Shown here one piece after another: positions 1 to 11,575 of a DNA stretch of 64,000 nt (position 1 is the first letter of the stretch; every line of letters begins with the position of its first letter). The notes below the pieces were generated by a model. That model was not told where the DNA came from and searched no databases. It saw only the letters and a list, made by a program, of their open reading frames with translations. This DNA comes from Oleomonas cavernae (lineage in GTDB: Bacteria > Pseudomonadota > Alphaproteobacteria > Zavarziniales > Zavarziniaceae). The stretch spans positions 400,001 to 464,000 of the forward strand of contig NZ_QYUK01000011.1 in the NCBI RefSeq assembly GCF_003590945.1, given 5' to 3'. The translations under genes and the position numbers were made by a program.

Positions 1-3000
1 TGAGGCTTGCCGCCGGCAGCCTCACCGACCTGTCGGGCACCGTCATCGTCAATCCGCGCGCGGCCCTGAACGGCATCGGTTTGATGATCCGCGACGGCCG
101 CGTCATTGCCGGCGGCACGCTGGAAGCGGTTCCGTCGCATGTGCTGGCGGGCCTGCCGTTCAGGGCCAACGAGGACTTGCTGAGCGAACTCAGCCTCGAC
201 GACGGGCAGCGCTACGGCCTGATCCGGGCGGCGCAGCGCATCACGCTGGACAAGGGCTCGGTCCTCGATCTCTCGGGCGTCGCCGATCGGCTCGACCTGC
301 CGACCCGGCTGACGGGCTCGCTCAATGGCCTTGGCTATGCCGCCGCCCCGGTCTGGAGCGACGGCGGCACCTTGTCGGCGCCCAACGGCGTGCTCATGGC
401 CGCCGGCGCTACCGTCAGGGCTGAGGGCGGTGCGCCGCTGGCCCTGGGTGGCAAGCTGGAGGTGTCGGACCTCACCCTGGTCCAGCACGATGGCAAGGCT
501 GCGGTCGTCGACACCCTCTCGGCTGATCAGATCGAGGCGGCGGGCTTCGACACACTGCGGGTCTTCGGCAGCATCACCGGCAAGGGCGATGTGAGCCTGT
601 CGCTGGGCCGGGCATTCCTGCTGGAGAGCAAGCCTTTCGCCCTCGATCCGCGCTTCGACCTGGCCGACGGCAGCGTCCGCGACGGCTATCTGCCGACGAT
701 CCGCTCGTTGGGCGGGACCTTGCGCGTCGATGCCGGCTACATCCGTTTCGGCTCGGGCCTGTTCGACACGGTGTCCGATCCCGCGGCCGGCGTCGCGGGC
801 AGCGGCAAGGTGAGCTTCGAGGCCAAGGCGATCGATATCGTCGGCGCCCTGCTGATCGACCGCTCGGTGGCCGATGCCCGGTTCGAGGCGACGGGCGACC
901 TGCGCCTGATCGGTGCGCGGCCCTGGCAATCCCTGCTGCCGACGACGGCAGCGCTGCCGACGACGCTGAACGGCCAGGTCGCCGCCAACGGCAACCTGAC
1001 CTTCGCCGCGTCGCGGGTCTATCCCACGACCGGTTCGGCCTTCCAGATCTCCTCGACCGCGGCGACCGGCCAGATCACCTTCGCCAGGGCCGGCACCTCG
1101 ACCGGCCCGGTGCCGCTGTCGGCGGGCGCCAGCCTGGTGGTGCAGGCGGCGACCATCGTCCAGGGCGGCGCGCTCTATGCCCCGCTGGGGACCATCACCC
1201 TGGGCGGCAACGAGGCCCTCACCCGGCAGGACAGCAGCACCGATCCGGTCCGCTTCTTCGCCCGGCCACCAAGACGGTTACCTTGCAGGCCGGCAGTACG
1301 ACATCGATCACCGCCGGCGGCCAATCGATCCCCTACGGCATCACGACCGACGGGACCGAATGGTTCTTCGCACCGACCAGCGCCGATCCGCTGACCAAAC
1401 CGCCGGGCGGAACCCTGCGCATCGGCGGCCAGGATATCGTCATGGCGGCAGGGGCGACCATCGACCTGTCGGGTGGCGGCGATGTCTTCGCCTATGAATT
1501 CGTGCCCGGCACGGGCGGTTCCTACGATGTGCTGTCGCGCCTCAACGGCGATGCCTCCACCGGCAACGACGGGCTGCAATATGCCGATGGCCGGCAGGTC
1601 TATGCGATTGTGCCGGGCCTCTCGGCGGCCACGGTGGCGGCCTTCGACCCGATCTATTCGGCCGACTATGCGGGCGCCGGCGACATCAATTCGGCCGATG
1701 GCGTGGGCAAGCGGGTGTGGCTGGATGCGGCACCCGGCCTTGCCGCCGGGTGGTACACCCTGCTGCCTGCCCGCTATGCCCTGCTGCCGGGCGGCATGCG
1801 CATCGTCGAGCGGACCGAGGCGGACAGCGTCCGGCCCGGCATCGGCGCACAGTCGCCCGATGGCACGCTCTACGTCTCCGGCCGCTATGGCGATGCCGCG
1901 TCGGGGGCCGAATCGTCGACCGTGCACCTGTTCGACGTCATGCCCCGTGACACCGTCCTGGCCCACTCCAGGATCCAGATCACCACGGGCAATGGCTATT
2001 TCACCGACGCGGCGAATCGCGACGGCGCCGCCGTGCCGCGCCTTGGCATCGACGCCGGGCGCCTGATCCTGGATCCCACGGCGCGTCTCATCGTCGAGGC
2101 GGCGGTGAAGGCCAATGCGGCGGCGGGCGGCCGTGCCGCCCAGGTCGATATCGGCGGCGCGTCGATCGAGATCGTCTCCACCCTGTCGGCGCGGCAACCG
2201 GCCGACGGTGTCGTGCGCCTGACCGCGGGCAGCCTGACCAATCTCAACGCCGGCAGCCTGCTGATCGGCGGCATCCGCACCGACAATGACGACGGCACCA
2301 CCGATATCGATGTGGTGGCCCGGCATATTTCGGTTGCCAACGATGCCGCCCACCCGCTGACCGCGCCCGAAATCGTGCTGGTGGTCGATGCCGGCGCCCA
2401 GGACCCGCAAGCCTCCTCGATCACCATCGCCGGCGACGCCGTGATCGTCGCCGCCGGCACCCTGAACGACGGCCGCACCGGCGACTATGTCATCGATGCG
2501 CGCGCGAGCACGGTCACCGCCGACGATGGCACGGTCACCACCACGCCCTCGGCCATGACCGGCGAAGGGGCGATCCTGCGCATCGCCAACGGGCCCGAGC
2601 GCCTGGTATCGCGCCTGCGCGACGGCACCACCCAGGCGGCACCGGCAGCCACGCTGAGCGCCGGGGCGGCGCGCCTTGATGGGCAGTCCGTGCTGCTCGA
2701 TTCGACGGGCGATCTCTCGCTCGCCAGTGCGGCGACCGTGGCCGCCGACGCGATCGCCATCGGGGCCGGCAAGGTTACCTTCACCGACAAGCCCCAGGGC
2801 CTCGACGGCCTGGTCGTCACCCCGGCCCTGCGCGACCGCTTCGCCGCGGCCGAGCGTTTCACCATCCGCTCGACCAACGGCATCGCCTTCGACGACGGCC
2901 TCTACAGCCTGGGCACGATGCGCATCGATGCGCCGGCCCTGATCGCCCGCCAGGGCGGCACGGTCACCCTCCAGGCCGAGACCTTGACCCTGTCGAACCA

Positions 3001-6000
3001 GACCGGCAGCACGCTGGCGGCCTGCGGCGGCGCGGGATCGGTTGCCTGCGGCGATGGCCACCTGGCGATCACGGCCGGTGACCTCACCGTCGGCCCGGGA
3101 TCGATCCGCACGCTGGGCTTCGAGGGCGGCGGTGTCGCCTTGACGGCGACGGGCGGCATCTTCGGCCTGGGCCAGGGCCGCCTCGATGTCGGCAGTGCCG
3201 CGCTCGATATCAAGACGCCTTTCATCGGCGACCGGGCGGCGGTGCTGCCCGCCGGCCAGAAGCCGGTCGCGCCCAAGATGACCCTGGCGTCCACCGGCGC
3301 GGTGACGATCACCGATCCGACGGGTGCGGGCCGGATTGCACCGCTGGCGGGAACGCCGGGGGCGGGCCTGACGATCGAAGGCGGCTCGATCAGCGTTATC
3401 GGCACGGAACTGCGCGCCACGGCGGGCATCCTGGCCCTGCGCGCGCAAGACGGCATTTCGCTGGGCGCTGGTGCCGTCGTCGCCGCGCCCGGTTACGACA
3501 AGGTCTTCGGTGATGCGGTGGATCCCGCCACGACCGCAGCGCCGGCCGGCAAGGTCACGCTGTCGACGGCGGCGGGCGACATCGACCTGGGCGCCGGTTC
3601 CCTGGTCTCGGTGGGCGGCGGTGCCGGTGCCGCGGGCACGCTGGCGCTTTCCGCCGCCGCGGGCACGGTAAACTTCAATGGTGATCTCGACGGCCTGGGC
3701 CGCACGCAGGGCGGCAGCTTCAGCCTGGATACCCAAGGTGCCTTCGACCTGGCGCTGCTGGGGGCCGCGGCCAATGCCCAGGGCTTTACCCACGCCCTCG
3801 ACATCCGCACCCGCACTGGCGACCTCACCCTGGCCGCCGGCCAGCGCCTGGTCGCCGACTCGCTTAAACTGACCGCCGATGGCGGCCTCCTGACCGTGGC
3901 CGGCACGCTCGATACTTCCGGGGTAACGGGCGGCGACATCGTGCTCTATGGCACTGATGGCGTCACCCTGGCCGCGACGGCCAGGATCGATGCCTCGGCC
4001 GATGGCTATGGCGAGGATGACAGCCGCCAGGCCAGCGCCGGCGACGTGACCGTCGGTACGGACGCTGCCGGCGTCATCACGCTCGAAGAGGGCGCGGTCG
4101 TCGACGTTTCCGCCCGTCGCCCCGTCGACCGGCTGGTGCGCCTGTGGCGCAACGGCGAGCTTTACTATCAGTATGTCCAGGGCGACCTGGGCGGGACGGT
4201 CCGCTTCCGGGCCCCGGTGATCGAACAGGCGGGCGCCGACACGGTCAATGTTGCCGTGGCCGACGCCGCTTCGATCGTCGGCGCGCGCACGATCGCGCTG
4301 GAAGCCTTCAAGCGCTGGGACCTGGCCCAGGTTGCCGCCGGCGGCGCCTTCAAGGGCGTCACCCTGGACGAGGCCACCGGCACCATCACCCTGGACGTAT
4401 CGGCCGGCCTCGACACGGCAAAGCCCGACGGCACCATGACCACGGTCAGCGGGGTCAATTTCCTGGGCGACGATGCGCCGGGCACGCTGGTCGAATTCGT
4501 CCAGGATTTCGACCTCTCCGGCAGCGACGCCCAGCTCGGCGGCTTGGCCGAACAGGACAATTTCCATGCCCTGCCGGGCATCGAACTGGCCTACGACGGC
4601 AATATCACCCTGGCCTCCAACTGGAACCTCGGCGCCGGCGTGGTCAATGTCACCGCGGCGATCGCGGCCGGCGCCATGACCAATCTGGGCGGCGGTGCCA
4701 GCGCGGTGGTGGCGGGCGAGGAAGCGGACGTGTTCAGCCGCTTCACACGCCTGACCTACCGCACCGGCAACGGCAGCGTGCTGGGCGAGGCGCCGGTCCT
4801 GGCCTTGCGCGCCGGGGGCGACCTGCGCCTTGAAGGCAGCCTGACCGATGGCTTCTTCCAGTTCCAGGGGCCGATCCAGATCAGTGGTGGCGGCGATGGC
4901 GGCGATGGCAGCGGCGAACCGTTCCAGTTCGCGTTCCAGCGCTTTGGCGGCCTCGAAAGCCTGGGCCTCTACTATTACGTCTACGGTTTCAATGCGCTGG
5001 CTAACGGGGCGCCCTACACCATTCTAGGCGGCGGTGGCGGTGGTGGCGGCGGTGGCTCGATCGGGCAGGGATACTCGGCGTCTGCCAATTCGCCGGCCGC
5101 GCTGACGCCGGTCGACACCCTGGCCACGATGGTGCCGTTCCCCGTTGTCTGCCTGGATGACGCTTGCGGCGAGACCACGCCAGCGGCGACGTCCTCCTAC
5201 CGGCTGGTGGCGGGCGCTGCGCTGGACAGCGTCGATCCGGAGGCGGTGCAGCCGTCTCGGCGGGCTTCCATCACCTTCAACCCCTACAAGTCGTTCGAAG
5301 GCATGTCCGGATCGTCGTCTTCCGGCCCGGTCAGCATCGACCTCTACTTTGACGTCGGCGAGAACGATCTGTTCCTGGGCAGCGAATTTCCTGACGAGAA
5401 CTCCCGCTTTGTGCGCGCGTCGGAACTGGCCGACGAACTGGGCGCCGAGAATATCATCGAGATCGACCTGGGCTGGGATACGGCCGACGATCAATCGGGC
5501 GTGAACTCGAGGGCGGCTTGGGCGACGTTCCTTGAAGCGCTCGACAGTGGCTCGGACGCGGAGCTGGCGGCGCTGGTCGACCAGTATGGCGTGCCCGATA
5601 TCTTCGGCGACGGTTATCTTTCGGGTGCCGCGGCAGTCCTCGAATACTGGGTTGCCAACTATATGGCGCCGGCTGTAGCCGCCGACCTTCCCGGCTATTT
5701 CGAGGCTTTCGGACTGTCCTCACCCTTTGGGAGTGGCGGCGGCGGCGGCGGTGAGAGCATCGCGCCGGGTCTCGCCCGCAACGTGGTGCGGACCGGGACG
5801 GGGTCGATCACGCTTGCCGCCGCGGACGATGTCAATCTCTACGATCCGGCGCAGGCCTTGCCGACCTATAGCATCGGCGGGGTCGCCTACAGCGAGGGCG
5901 CGACGGCGATCTATACCGCCGGCCGTCTGGCCGGTGCCTCGGCGCGGACCTTGGCCGATCCGGTCACCGGCGCCCCGGTATCGGTCGTCCCACCGGCGCT

Positions 6001-9000
6001 GTCGGCGTCGGACGGGGGCTACTACCTGACCGATGGCGGCGACATCCGCGTGACCGCCGGCGGCAATGTGAACAGCAGCCGGGCGACCGGGCCCAAGGCC
6101 GACCAGGCCTGGCTCCTGGGCAGCGTCGACTCCGTGACCGATCTGCGCGTGGCGCCGGTCGCCACCGTCGGCGGCGAGACGCCCAAGGGCTTCGCCGAGG
6201 GCATCGGCGCGCTGGGCGGTGGCGATGTCAGCGTCATCGCCGGGCGGGACGTGGTCGATCTCACGGTCACCTCGGCCGGCAGCGCCGCGACGGCGACGAC
6301 CGACGCCGGGGCGGGCAGCGCCCTGCTGGTCTTCGGCGGCGGCGATGTCACGGTGTCGGCCGGCCGCGACCTGGTCGGCGGGCGCATCGATGTCTGGTCG
6401 GGTACGGCGGCGCTCGACGCCGGCGGCAGCGTGACGTCGGCGGGGATCATCGCCGCACCCACCACCCCCAACCATGCGATCGGGTCGCTGGACAACGGGC
6501 TGGCCCTGCGCCTGTTCGATGCCTCGGTATCGCTTTCGGCCCAGGACACCATCGGGCTTCAGGGCATTGCCTCGATCGCTTCGACCGGCTCGGACCAGAA
6601 CGGTATCTATTTCCAGGCCAATGTGAACAGCTACGGCTTCTACAGTGAACGGGCGCGCGTCGACCTGGTGGCCAACGGCGATGTGAGCTTCGTCAACACC
6701 GCGTCCAGCGTCCTGGTTAGCGACATCCAGCCAACACCCACCTTCAACACCATCTGGCCGGCCAGCGTGATCGTTGCCAGCCTGCTGGGCGATCTCGACA
6801 TCGGCGGTGGTGCCGCGGCGACCTTGATGATGCCCGGGCCTGACGGCAATCTCGGCCTTCTGGCCGGCGGCTCGATCACGGCGGCGACGCTCGCCATGCT
6901 CGACGCCGATCCGGGCCAGTTGCCGGGTTATTTCTCTCAGTTCCTGCTGCGGGGAGATGCGCTGGCGGCGGGCCTCGCCTTCCGCTTCCCGGCCGTCTTC
7001 TCGAGCACCAGCGACAGCACGCGCGCGCAACAGCACAATACCGCCGTCACCCACGCCGGCGACGACGAACCGGCGCGCATCCATGCCGGGATCGATATCG
7101 GCGACGGCAACGGCGGCCTGATCCTCTCGCTGGCCGAGCAGGCCCGCATCAGTGCCGGGCGCGACATCGTCAACATGATGTTCTTCGGGCAGAATGTCGC
7201 CGCCGGAGATATAACGCGCATCGTCGCCGGTCGCGATATCACGGCGACGACCAGGCTGGTATCGCCCGCGACCGGCTTCGAAATCGTCGACCAAAATTAC
7301 CAAGTCGTTCTTGCCGAGCCGCGCCCCGCCGTGCTCGGCAACACTTTTGTCCTCGGCGGTCCAGGCAACCTGATCGTCGAGGCCGGGCGCGATATCGGGC
7401 CCTTCCTCAATTCGGTGCAGATTGAGGCAATCCGCAAAAAAGCTGGCTCAAGCCTGAACGAACTGGTCTCGACGACCGAAGATTTTGCCGGTGGCATCCT
7501 GACAGTCGGCAACGAATGGAATCCCTCTCTCAAAGACGAAGGCGCCAATATTTCGGTCTTGTTCGGTGTGGCCAAGGGGGCGGATTTCAATGCCCTGCGA
7601 GACTACTATGTCGATCCGACCAATGTGGCGATCACCGATCCTGCGGATCCCCACTACCTGCCCGATGAATTTTTCGAGCGGTCGGACAGCGGCACCGTTG
7701 ACCGGTCCAAGCCGATCTACGGCACCATGCTCGTCGACTGGATGAAACAAAACGCTTCCGATGCATTGATCACCGCCTATGGCGGCACTGAAGTCACCTA
7801 CGCAGAAGCCTATGTGGTGTTCAAGAGCTTGTCGGCGCTGCGCCAGCGGCCGTTCCTGACCCAGGTCTATTTCAACGAGCTCAGGCAGTTCGCCGACCCC
7901 GACAGCCCGTCGTTCGGCCAGAGCGCGCGGGGCTATTTCGCCGTCAATCGGTTGTTCCCTGGCTCGCTGGGTTACACGCTCAACGGCGAATCCGAGAATG
8001 ACTTCGGGGCGGTCCGGTCGGTCCTGTCCGAATTCGGCTACGGTGCCGTGCAACTGGCCGAGGGCCTGAAGTTCCTCGATACCCAAGGCTACACGGTAAC
8101 GGTCGGCGGTACGGGCTTCACCGCCCGGCTGGTCGACGGCCGGTTCCAGCCGGTCGAGGACGACGTCGTGACCGCGTTGACGGGCGATGCGCTTTCGGCC
8201 TTTGACGATATGGTCGCCGGCGCTCTCCTGGCCGCGGGCGGGATCGATTTCATCACCGCGCGCGCGCAAACCGGTAGCCTCGACTTGCGCCTCGCCACCA
8301 TCCAGACCGCGCGCGGCGGCGATATATCGATCCTGGGGCCGGGCGGCCGGGTCATCGCCGGTTCGACCGTGCGGACCAGCGAACAGGCGGCGCGGCGCGC
8401 TTATGACGGTGGTCGCCTGTTTGCGGGCAACACCCCCCCTACAATCCGCTAGACCCAGGCACGACCGATTTTGTGGCCCCCGTCAGTGCCGCGATCAACA
8501 GCATTCCGACAGGCCTCGAAGGCGTGCTGACCCTGCGCGGGGGACGATCTCGACCTTCACCGACGGCGATTTCTTGCTGAACCAGAGCCGCCTCTATACC
8601 CGCGACGGCGGCGACATCACCATGTGGTCGTCCAACGGCGACCTCAATGCCGGCCAGGGCCCGAAGACCACGGCAAACCTGCCGCCGGTGGTGATCAAGA
8701 TCAGTCAGGACCTGTTCGCCGAAGAGGACCAGGCAAGCTCGACCAGCGGCGCCGGCATTGCCGCCTATTCGCCGTCCGATGCGTCGGTGGCGGACCCCGA
8801 CGTGATCTTGATGGCGCCGCGTGGCACGGTTGACGCCGGCGACGCGGGCGTGCGGGCGGGGGCAACCTGTTCGTCGCGGCGCTGCGCGTGGTCAATGCCG
8901 ACAACTTCCAGGTCTCGGGCAGCTCGGTCGGCACGCCGAGCGTGCCGGCGACCGATGTCGGCGGCCTGGCTGCCGCCTCCTCGGCCACGGCGGCCGCGAC

Positions 9001-9139
9001 CCAGGCGGCGGCCGATGCCGGCGCCCGGGACTCCGGCGGTGCCGCCAGCAACATGCCCTCGATCATCACCGTCGAAGTGGTGGGCTATGGCGGCGCCGAC
9101 TGCCCCAATGGCACGAATCCCGACGGGACCTGCAAATGA
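1..9139 (+). CDS. Filamentous-haemagglutinin-type TpsA exoprotein, C-terminal part (5' end outside window)
   Basis: This is a giant secreted adhesin-like protein of two-partner secretion; about 3,046 residues lie in the window and the N-terminal signal and TPS domain are upstream. Seen: endless short repeats rich in Gly, Ala, Asp and Thr of the form 'GGDVSVIAGRDVV', typical of a right-handed beta-helix. The C-terminal 550 residues carry phrases such as WSSNGDLNAGQG and VDAGDAG, which I associate with the DUF3739 haemagglutinin family. Two poly-glycine stretches (near 5028-5056 and 5731-5752) bracket a non-repetitive acidic region. The reading frame breaks four times: near 1263, in C7 at 8433-8439, in G5 at 8539-8543 and in G5 at 8858-8862. 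One added base at each site restores a continuous protein ending at 9139. The matching TpsB is encoded at 12316. Function as adhesin is inferred from family. Confidence 0.85.
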
Positions 9140-9189
9140 TGCGCGGCCCCTGTCATCGGCCGGCCTATCCGGGAGAGAATTGACACCTG

Positions 9190-10130
9190 ATGACCGTGCC
9201 GGGCTCGATGGTTGAGGCACATGAACGGTTCCGCCTCTGCGATGTCGCACAGGCGGAGGTGTTGTTGCGCGACCTTTTCGACGGCGAACAGTTCGAGCTC
9301 GTCTGTCAGGAAAGCGACGGCCTGGTCCTCACCCTTCACCGCTTTCGTCTCAACGGTATCCCGGCCTTTGCCGTGCATTGCGGCTCCGGCCTGGAACTGG
9401 TCAGCAGCGGCCGCCGCTATCTGGGCTGCATCGGCCCGCGCCGGGCCTTTGAAATCGACGGCCAGCCCCGGCCGACCGGTACAATGCCGTGATCGTCGCT
9501 CCCGGCCGTCGTCATCGGTTCTATTGGCCGCCCGGTGCGGTCCTGCTGGGCTGCGCGATTTCGGGGGCCGACATGGCCCGCTACGGCAATATCGTCGCCG
9601 GCGCGTCGAGCCTTGGTTTCGGCGCAGACGGCATCATGGTGCTCAGCCTGCTGCAGGGACCGTTTCGCGCTTTCGGCGGCTTCATCCAGCTCCTCGCGCT
9701 GGCCCTGCAACTCGACCTGGATCCGGTCGAAGCGCCTGCGGCAAGGGCTGACGGCGGTGTCTCCCCGCCGGTGCCACGCCATGTCAAGCGGGCCGAAGAC
9801 TACCTGGTGCGTCACCTGGCCGAGCCACTGACGGTTGTGGAACTCGCGGCGAGGGTGGGGGTCAGCGTGCGCTCCCTCCACCGCGGCTTTCTCGATTTCC
9901 GCGGCGTGACGCCGGCGCGCTACCTGCAGAATCTGCGCATCGAGGCGGCCCACCGCCTGTTGACCTCGAGCGATTGCTTCCTCGACCTACGGCAGGTGGC
10001 AACCGAGGTCGGCTTTGGCAGCTACGCCCCGTTCTGGCGCGCCTATGTGCGCAAGTACGGCCGGGCACCATCCTCCACCCGTCGCTTCAACGGCGACGCC
10101 GGCCTGCCCCTCAACCAATCCCTCGCGTAA
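9190..10130 (+). CDS. AraC-family transcriptional regulator (one frameshift)
   Basis: This is a DNA-binding regulator of about 313 residues after repair. The C-terminal 100 residues hold two helix-turn-helix units: 'EPLTVVELAARVGVSVRSLH' followed by a second HTH ending near 'FGSYAPFWRAYVRKYG', with the RYLQNLRIEAAHRLL linker typical of AraC. The N-terminal part resembles the AraC-binding-like sensor domain. The frame breaks near 9478-9480; one extra base joins 'GQPRPT' to 'RYNAVIVAPGRRHRF', whereas without it two ORFs overlap at 9489. It lies 50 bases after tpsA in the same direction, so it may be cotranscribed and could control the secretion locus; its effector is unknown. Confidence 0.82.
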
Positions 10131-10149
10131 CCAGTTTCGAGCACCGTAC

Positions 10150-10183
10150 AAAAGAAAACGGCCCCGGCTTGCGCCGGGGCCGT
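10150..10183 (-). terminator. Rho-independent terminator of the PstS-like gene
   Basis: An 11-bp perfect stem (10158-10168 with 10173-10183) with a 4-base loop is followed, on the minus strand, by TTTTCTTTT. The T-run is on the minus-strand side, so it serves the leftward phosphate-binding gene best, but the hairpin may also slow transcription leaving araC. Confidence 0.85.
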
Positions 10184-10201
10184 CGAGACTAGGTGTTGTA
10201 A

Positions 10202-11575
10202 TCAGGCGCCCTTGCCGACGCAGCCGGTCCCGCCCGTGGCCTTGATGTTGGCCCGCAGGAAGTTGTAGATCGAGGTGCGCAGAGCCGAGGGCAGCGCCGC
10301 GACGCCGTTGGCGGCGAGCACGCCGTTGGAAGCGTTCACGGCCGCGTTGGTGTAGTACCAGCGGAAGAAGCCCAGCGCCCCGGTGTTCGGCGCGAGCAGC
10401 GCGTTGACCTTGGCGGCGGAGCTGTAGCACGAGTACAGCAGGGTGTTGCTGGTGCCCATGATCGGGTAGCCGGCCGTCGGATTGGCGACCGAGCTGTTGA
10501 GGTTGGTCGGAACCCACTTCAGCGGGTTGAACTGGTCAGCGCCGGCCGGGGTCGGGAAGGCCAGGCTGTTGTAGGCGGCGGTGGCGTTGGCGGCCGTCGG
10601 CTGCAGGAAGGTGGCAGAGGTGCCTTCCTGGAGCGAAGCGGCGACCAGGCTGCTGCCGACCAGGAATTCCGAGCCGAGGTAGCCGATCGCGCCGTTGGTG
10701 CTGCTCAGGATCGTCGCGACGCCGCTGTTACCAGCGCCCAGACGCCAGCCGGTGGTGCTGGGCAGGGTGCCGGTGCCGGCGGGGTCCTTGAACTTGTTGG
10801 TCGACAGGAAGCTGCAGACCGCCGCCATGTGGCGGGTGAACAGCGAGGTCGTGCCCGAGCTGTCGGAACGGCCGGTGCGGTAGATGCGCACGTGGCCGGT
10901 CACGTTCGGCAGCTGATCCCAGTAGGAGACGGCGCCGTTGAAGATCTTGCAATAGTCGGCCTTGGTCAGCTCGAGCTTGCCGCTCGCGGTGCCGATGGTC
11001 ACGCCGGTCGGCACCTTGTAGGCGACCGCAACCGCGCCGATGACGTTCGGGACCTGGATCAGGGCGCCGTATTTCTCGAAGGGGTTGGCATAGTTGGTGC
11101 CGGGGGTCGGCGTGACGCCCGGGGCCACCACGGTGACGCCCTGGATCGTGCCGCCGTTGTTGTAGGCGTCCAGGTCGGCCTGCTTCAGGGCATTGTCCGA
11201 AAGCGCATATTCGACCGAGGTGAAGGGGGTCGACAGGTAGGTGCCGAAGCGCGACGCATCATGGCTGTAGAAGCCGGCGATGCCGCGGCCCGAACCCGAC
11301 GCCGCATAGTGGTAGAGGTGCGCGGCGTTGACCGGGGTGGTGATGTAGGACGGGCAGGCGGCTTCCGCGGTGTCGTTCAGGTTGTTGGCTGAATCGCGGA
11401 CGCGGTAGTCGACACCGGTGGTGGCACCGCTGTAGCACTTGAACGCCTGGGTCATCGCCGGCGCCGGCAGGGTGGCGCCGCCGCCGAAGATGTCGGTGGC
11501 CGAAGCGGTGCCGGCAAAGCCGGCCGCCGCCATGAAGAAAGCTCCACCGAGGAGCTTCATCTTGAGAGAAGTCAT
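10202..11575 (-). CDS. PstS/DING-like phosphate-binding periplasmic or secreted protein
   Basis: This is a substrate-binding protein of the PstS fold, about 457 residues. A clear signal peptide (n-region MTSLKMK, hydrophobic core, cleavage after TASA) is followed by 'TDIFGGGATLPAPAM', close to the 'GGGATLP' start of DING/PstS phosphate binders. Further family marks are 'GAVAVAYKVP', 'YCKIFNGAVSYWDQL' and a phosphate-loop-like 'RSDSSGTT'. Unlike a classical transporter locus there are no pstC, pstA or pstB genes beside it; it sits divergently from tpsB. Two further in-frame starts exist upstream (11602, with a purine-rich AGAAGAGATGAAGAA before it, and 11665); 11575 is chosen because the signal peptide begins there. 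Phosphate as ligand is family inference. Confidence 0.85.
   Translation of the reverse strand: MTSLKMKLLGGAFFMAAAGFAGTASATDIFGGGATLPAPAMTQAFKCYSGATTGVDYRVRDSANNLNDTAEAACPSYITTPVNAAHLYHYAASGSGRGIAGFYSHDASRFGTYLSTPFTSVEYALSDNALKQADLDAYNNGGTIQGVTVVAPGVTPTPGTNYANPFEKYGALIQVPNVIGAVAVAYKVPTGVTIGTASGKLELTKADYCKIFNGAVSYWDQLPNVTGHVRIYRTGRSDSSGTTSLFTRHMAAVCSFLSTNKFKDPAGTGTLPSTTGWRLGAGNSGVATILSSTNGAIGYLGSEFLVGSSLVAASLQEGTSATFLQPTAANATAAYNSLAFPTPAGADQFNPLKWVPTNLNSSVANPTAGYPIMGTSNTLLYSCYSSAAKVNALLAPNTGALGFFRWYYTNAAVNASNGVLAANGVAALPSALRTSIYNFLRANIKATGGTGCVGKGA

Noticed and set aside
1175-4567. 1,130-codon open frame on the minus strand opposite tpsA
   Set aside because: It is the antisense frame of a GC-rich gene; composition is Arg/Gly/Asp/Ala with no domain pattern, while the plus strand gives a clear beta-helix protein.
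9150-9167. Perfect CTGTCAT half-site after tpsA that might be a Pho box
   Set aside because: The second half at the proper spacing (CGGCCTA) matches at only three positions.
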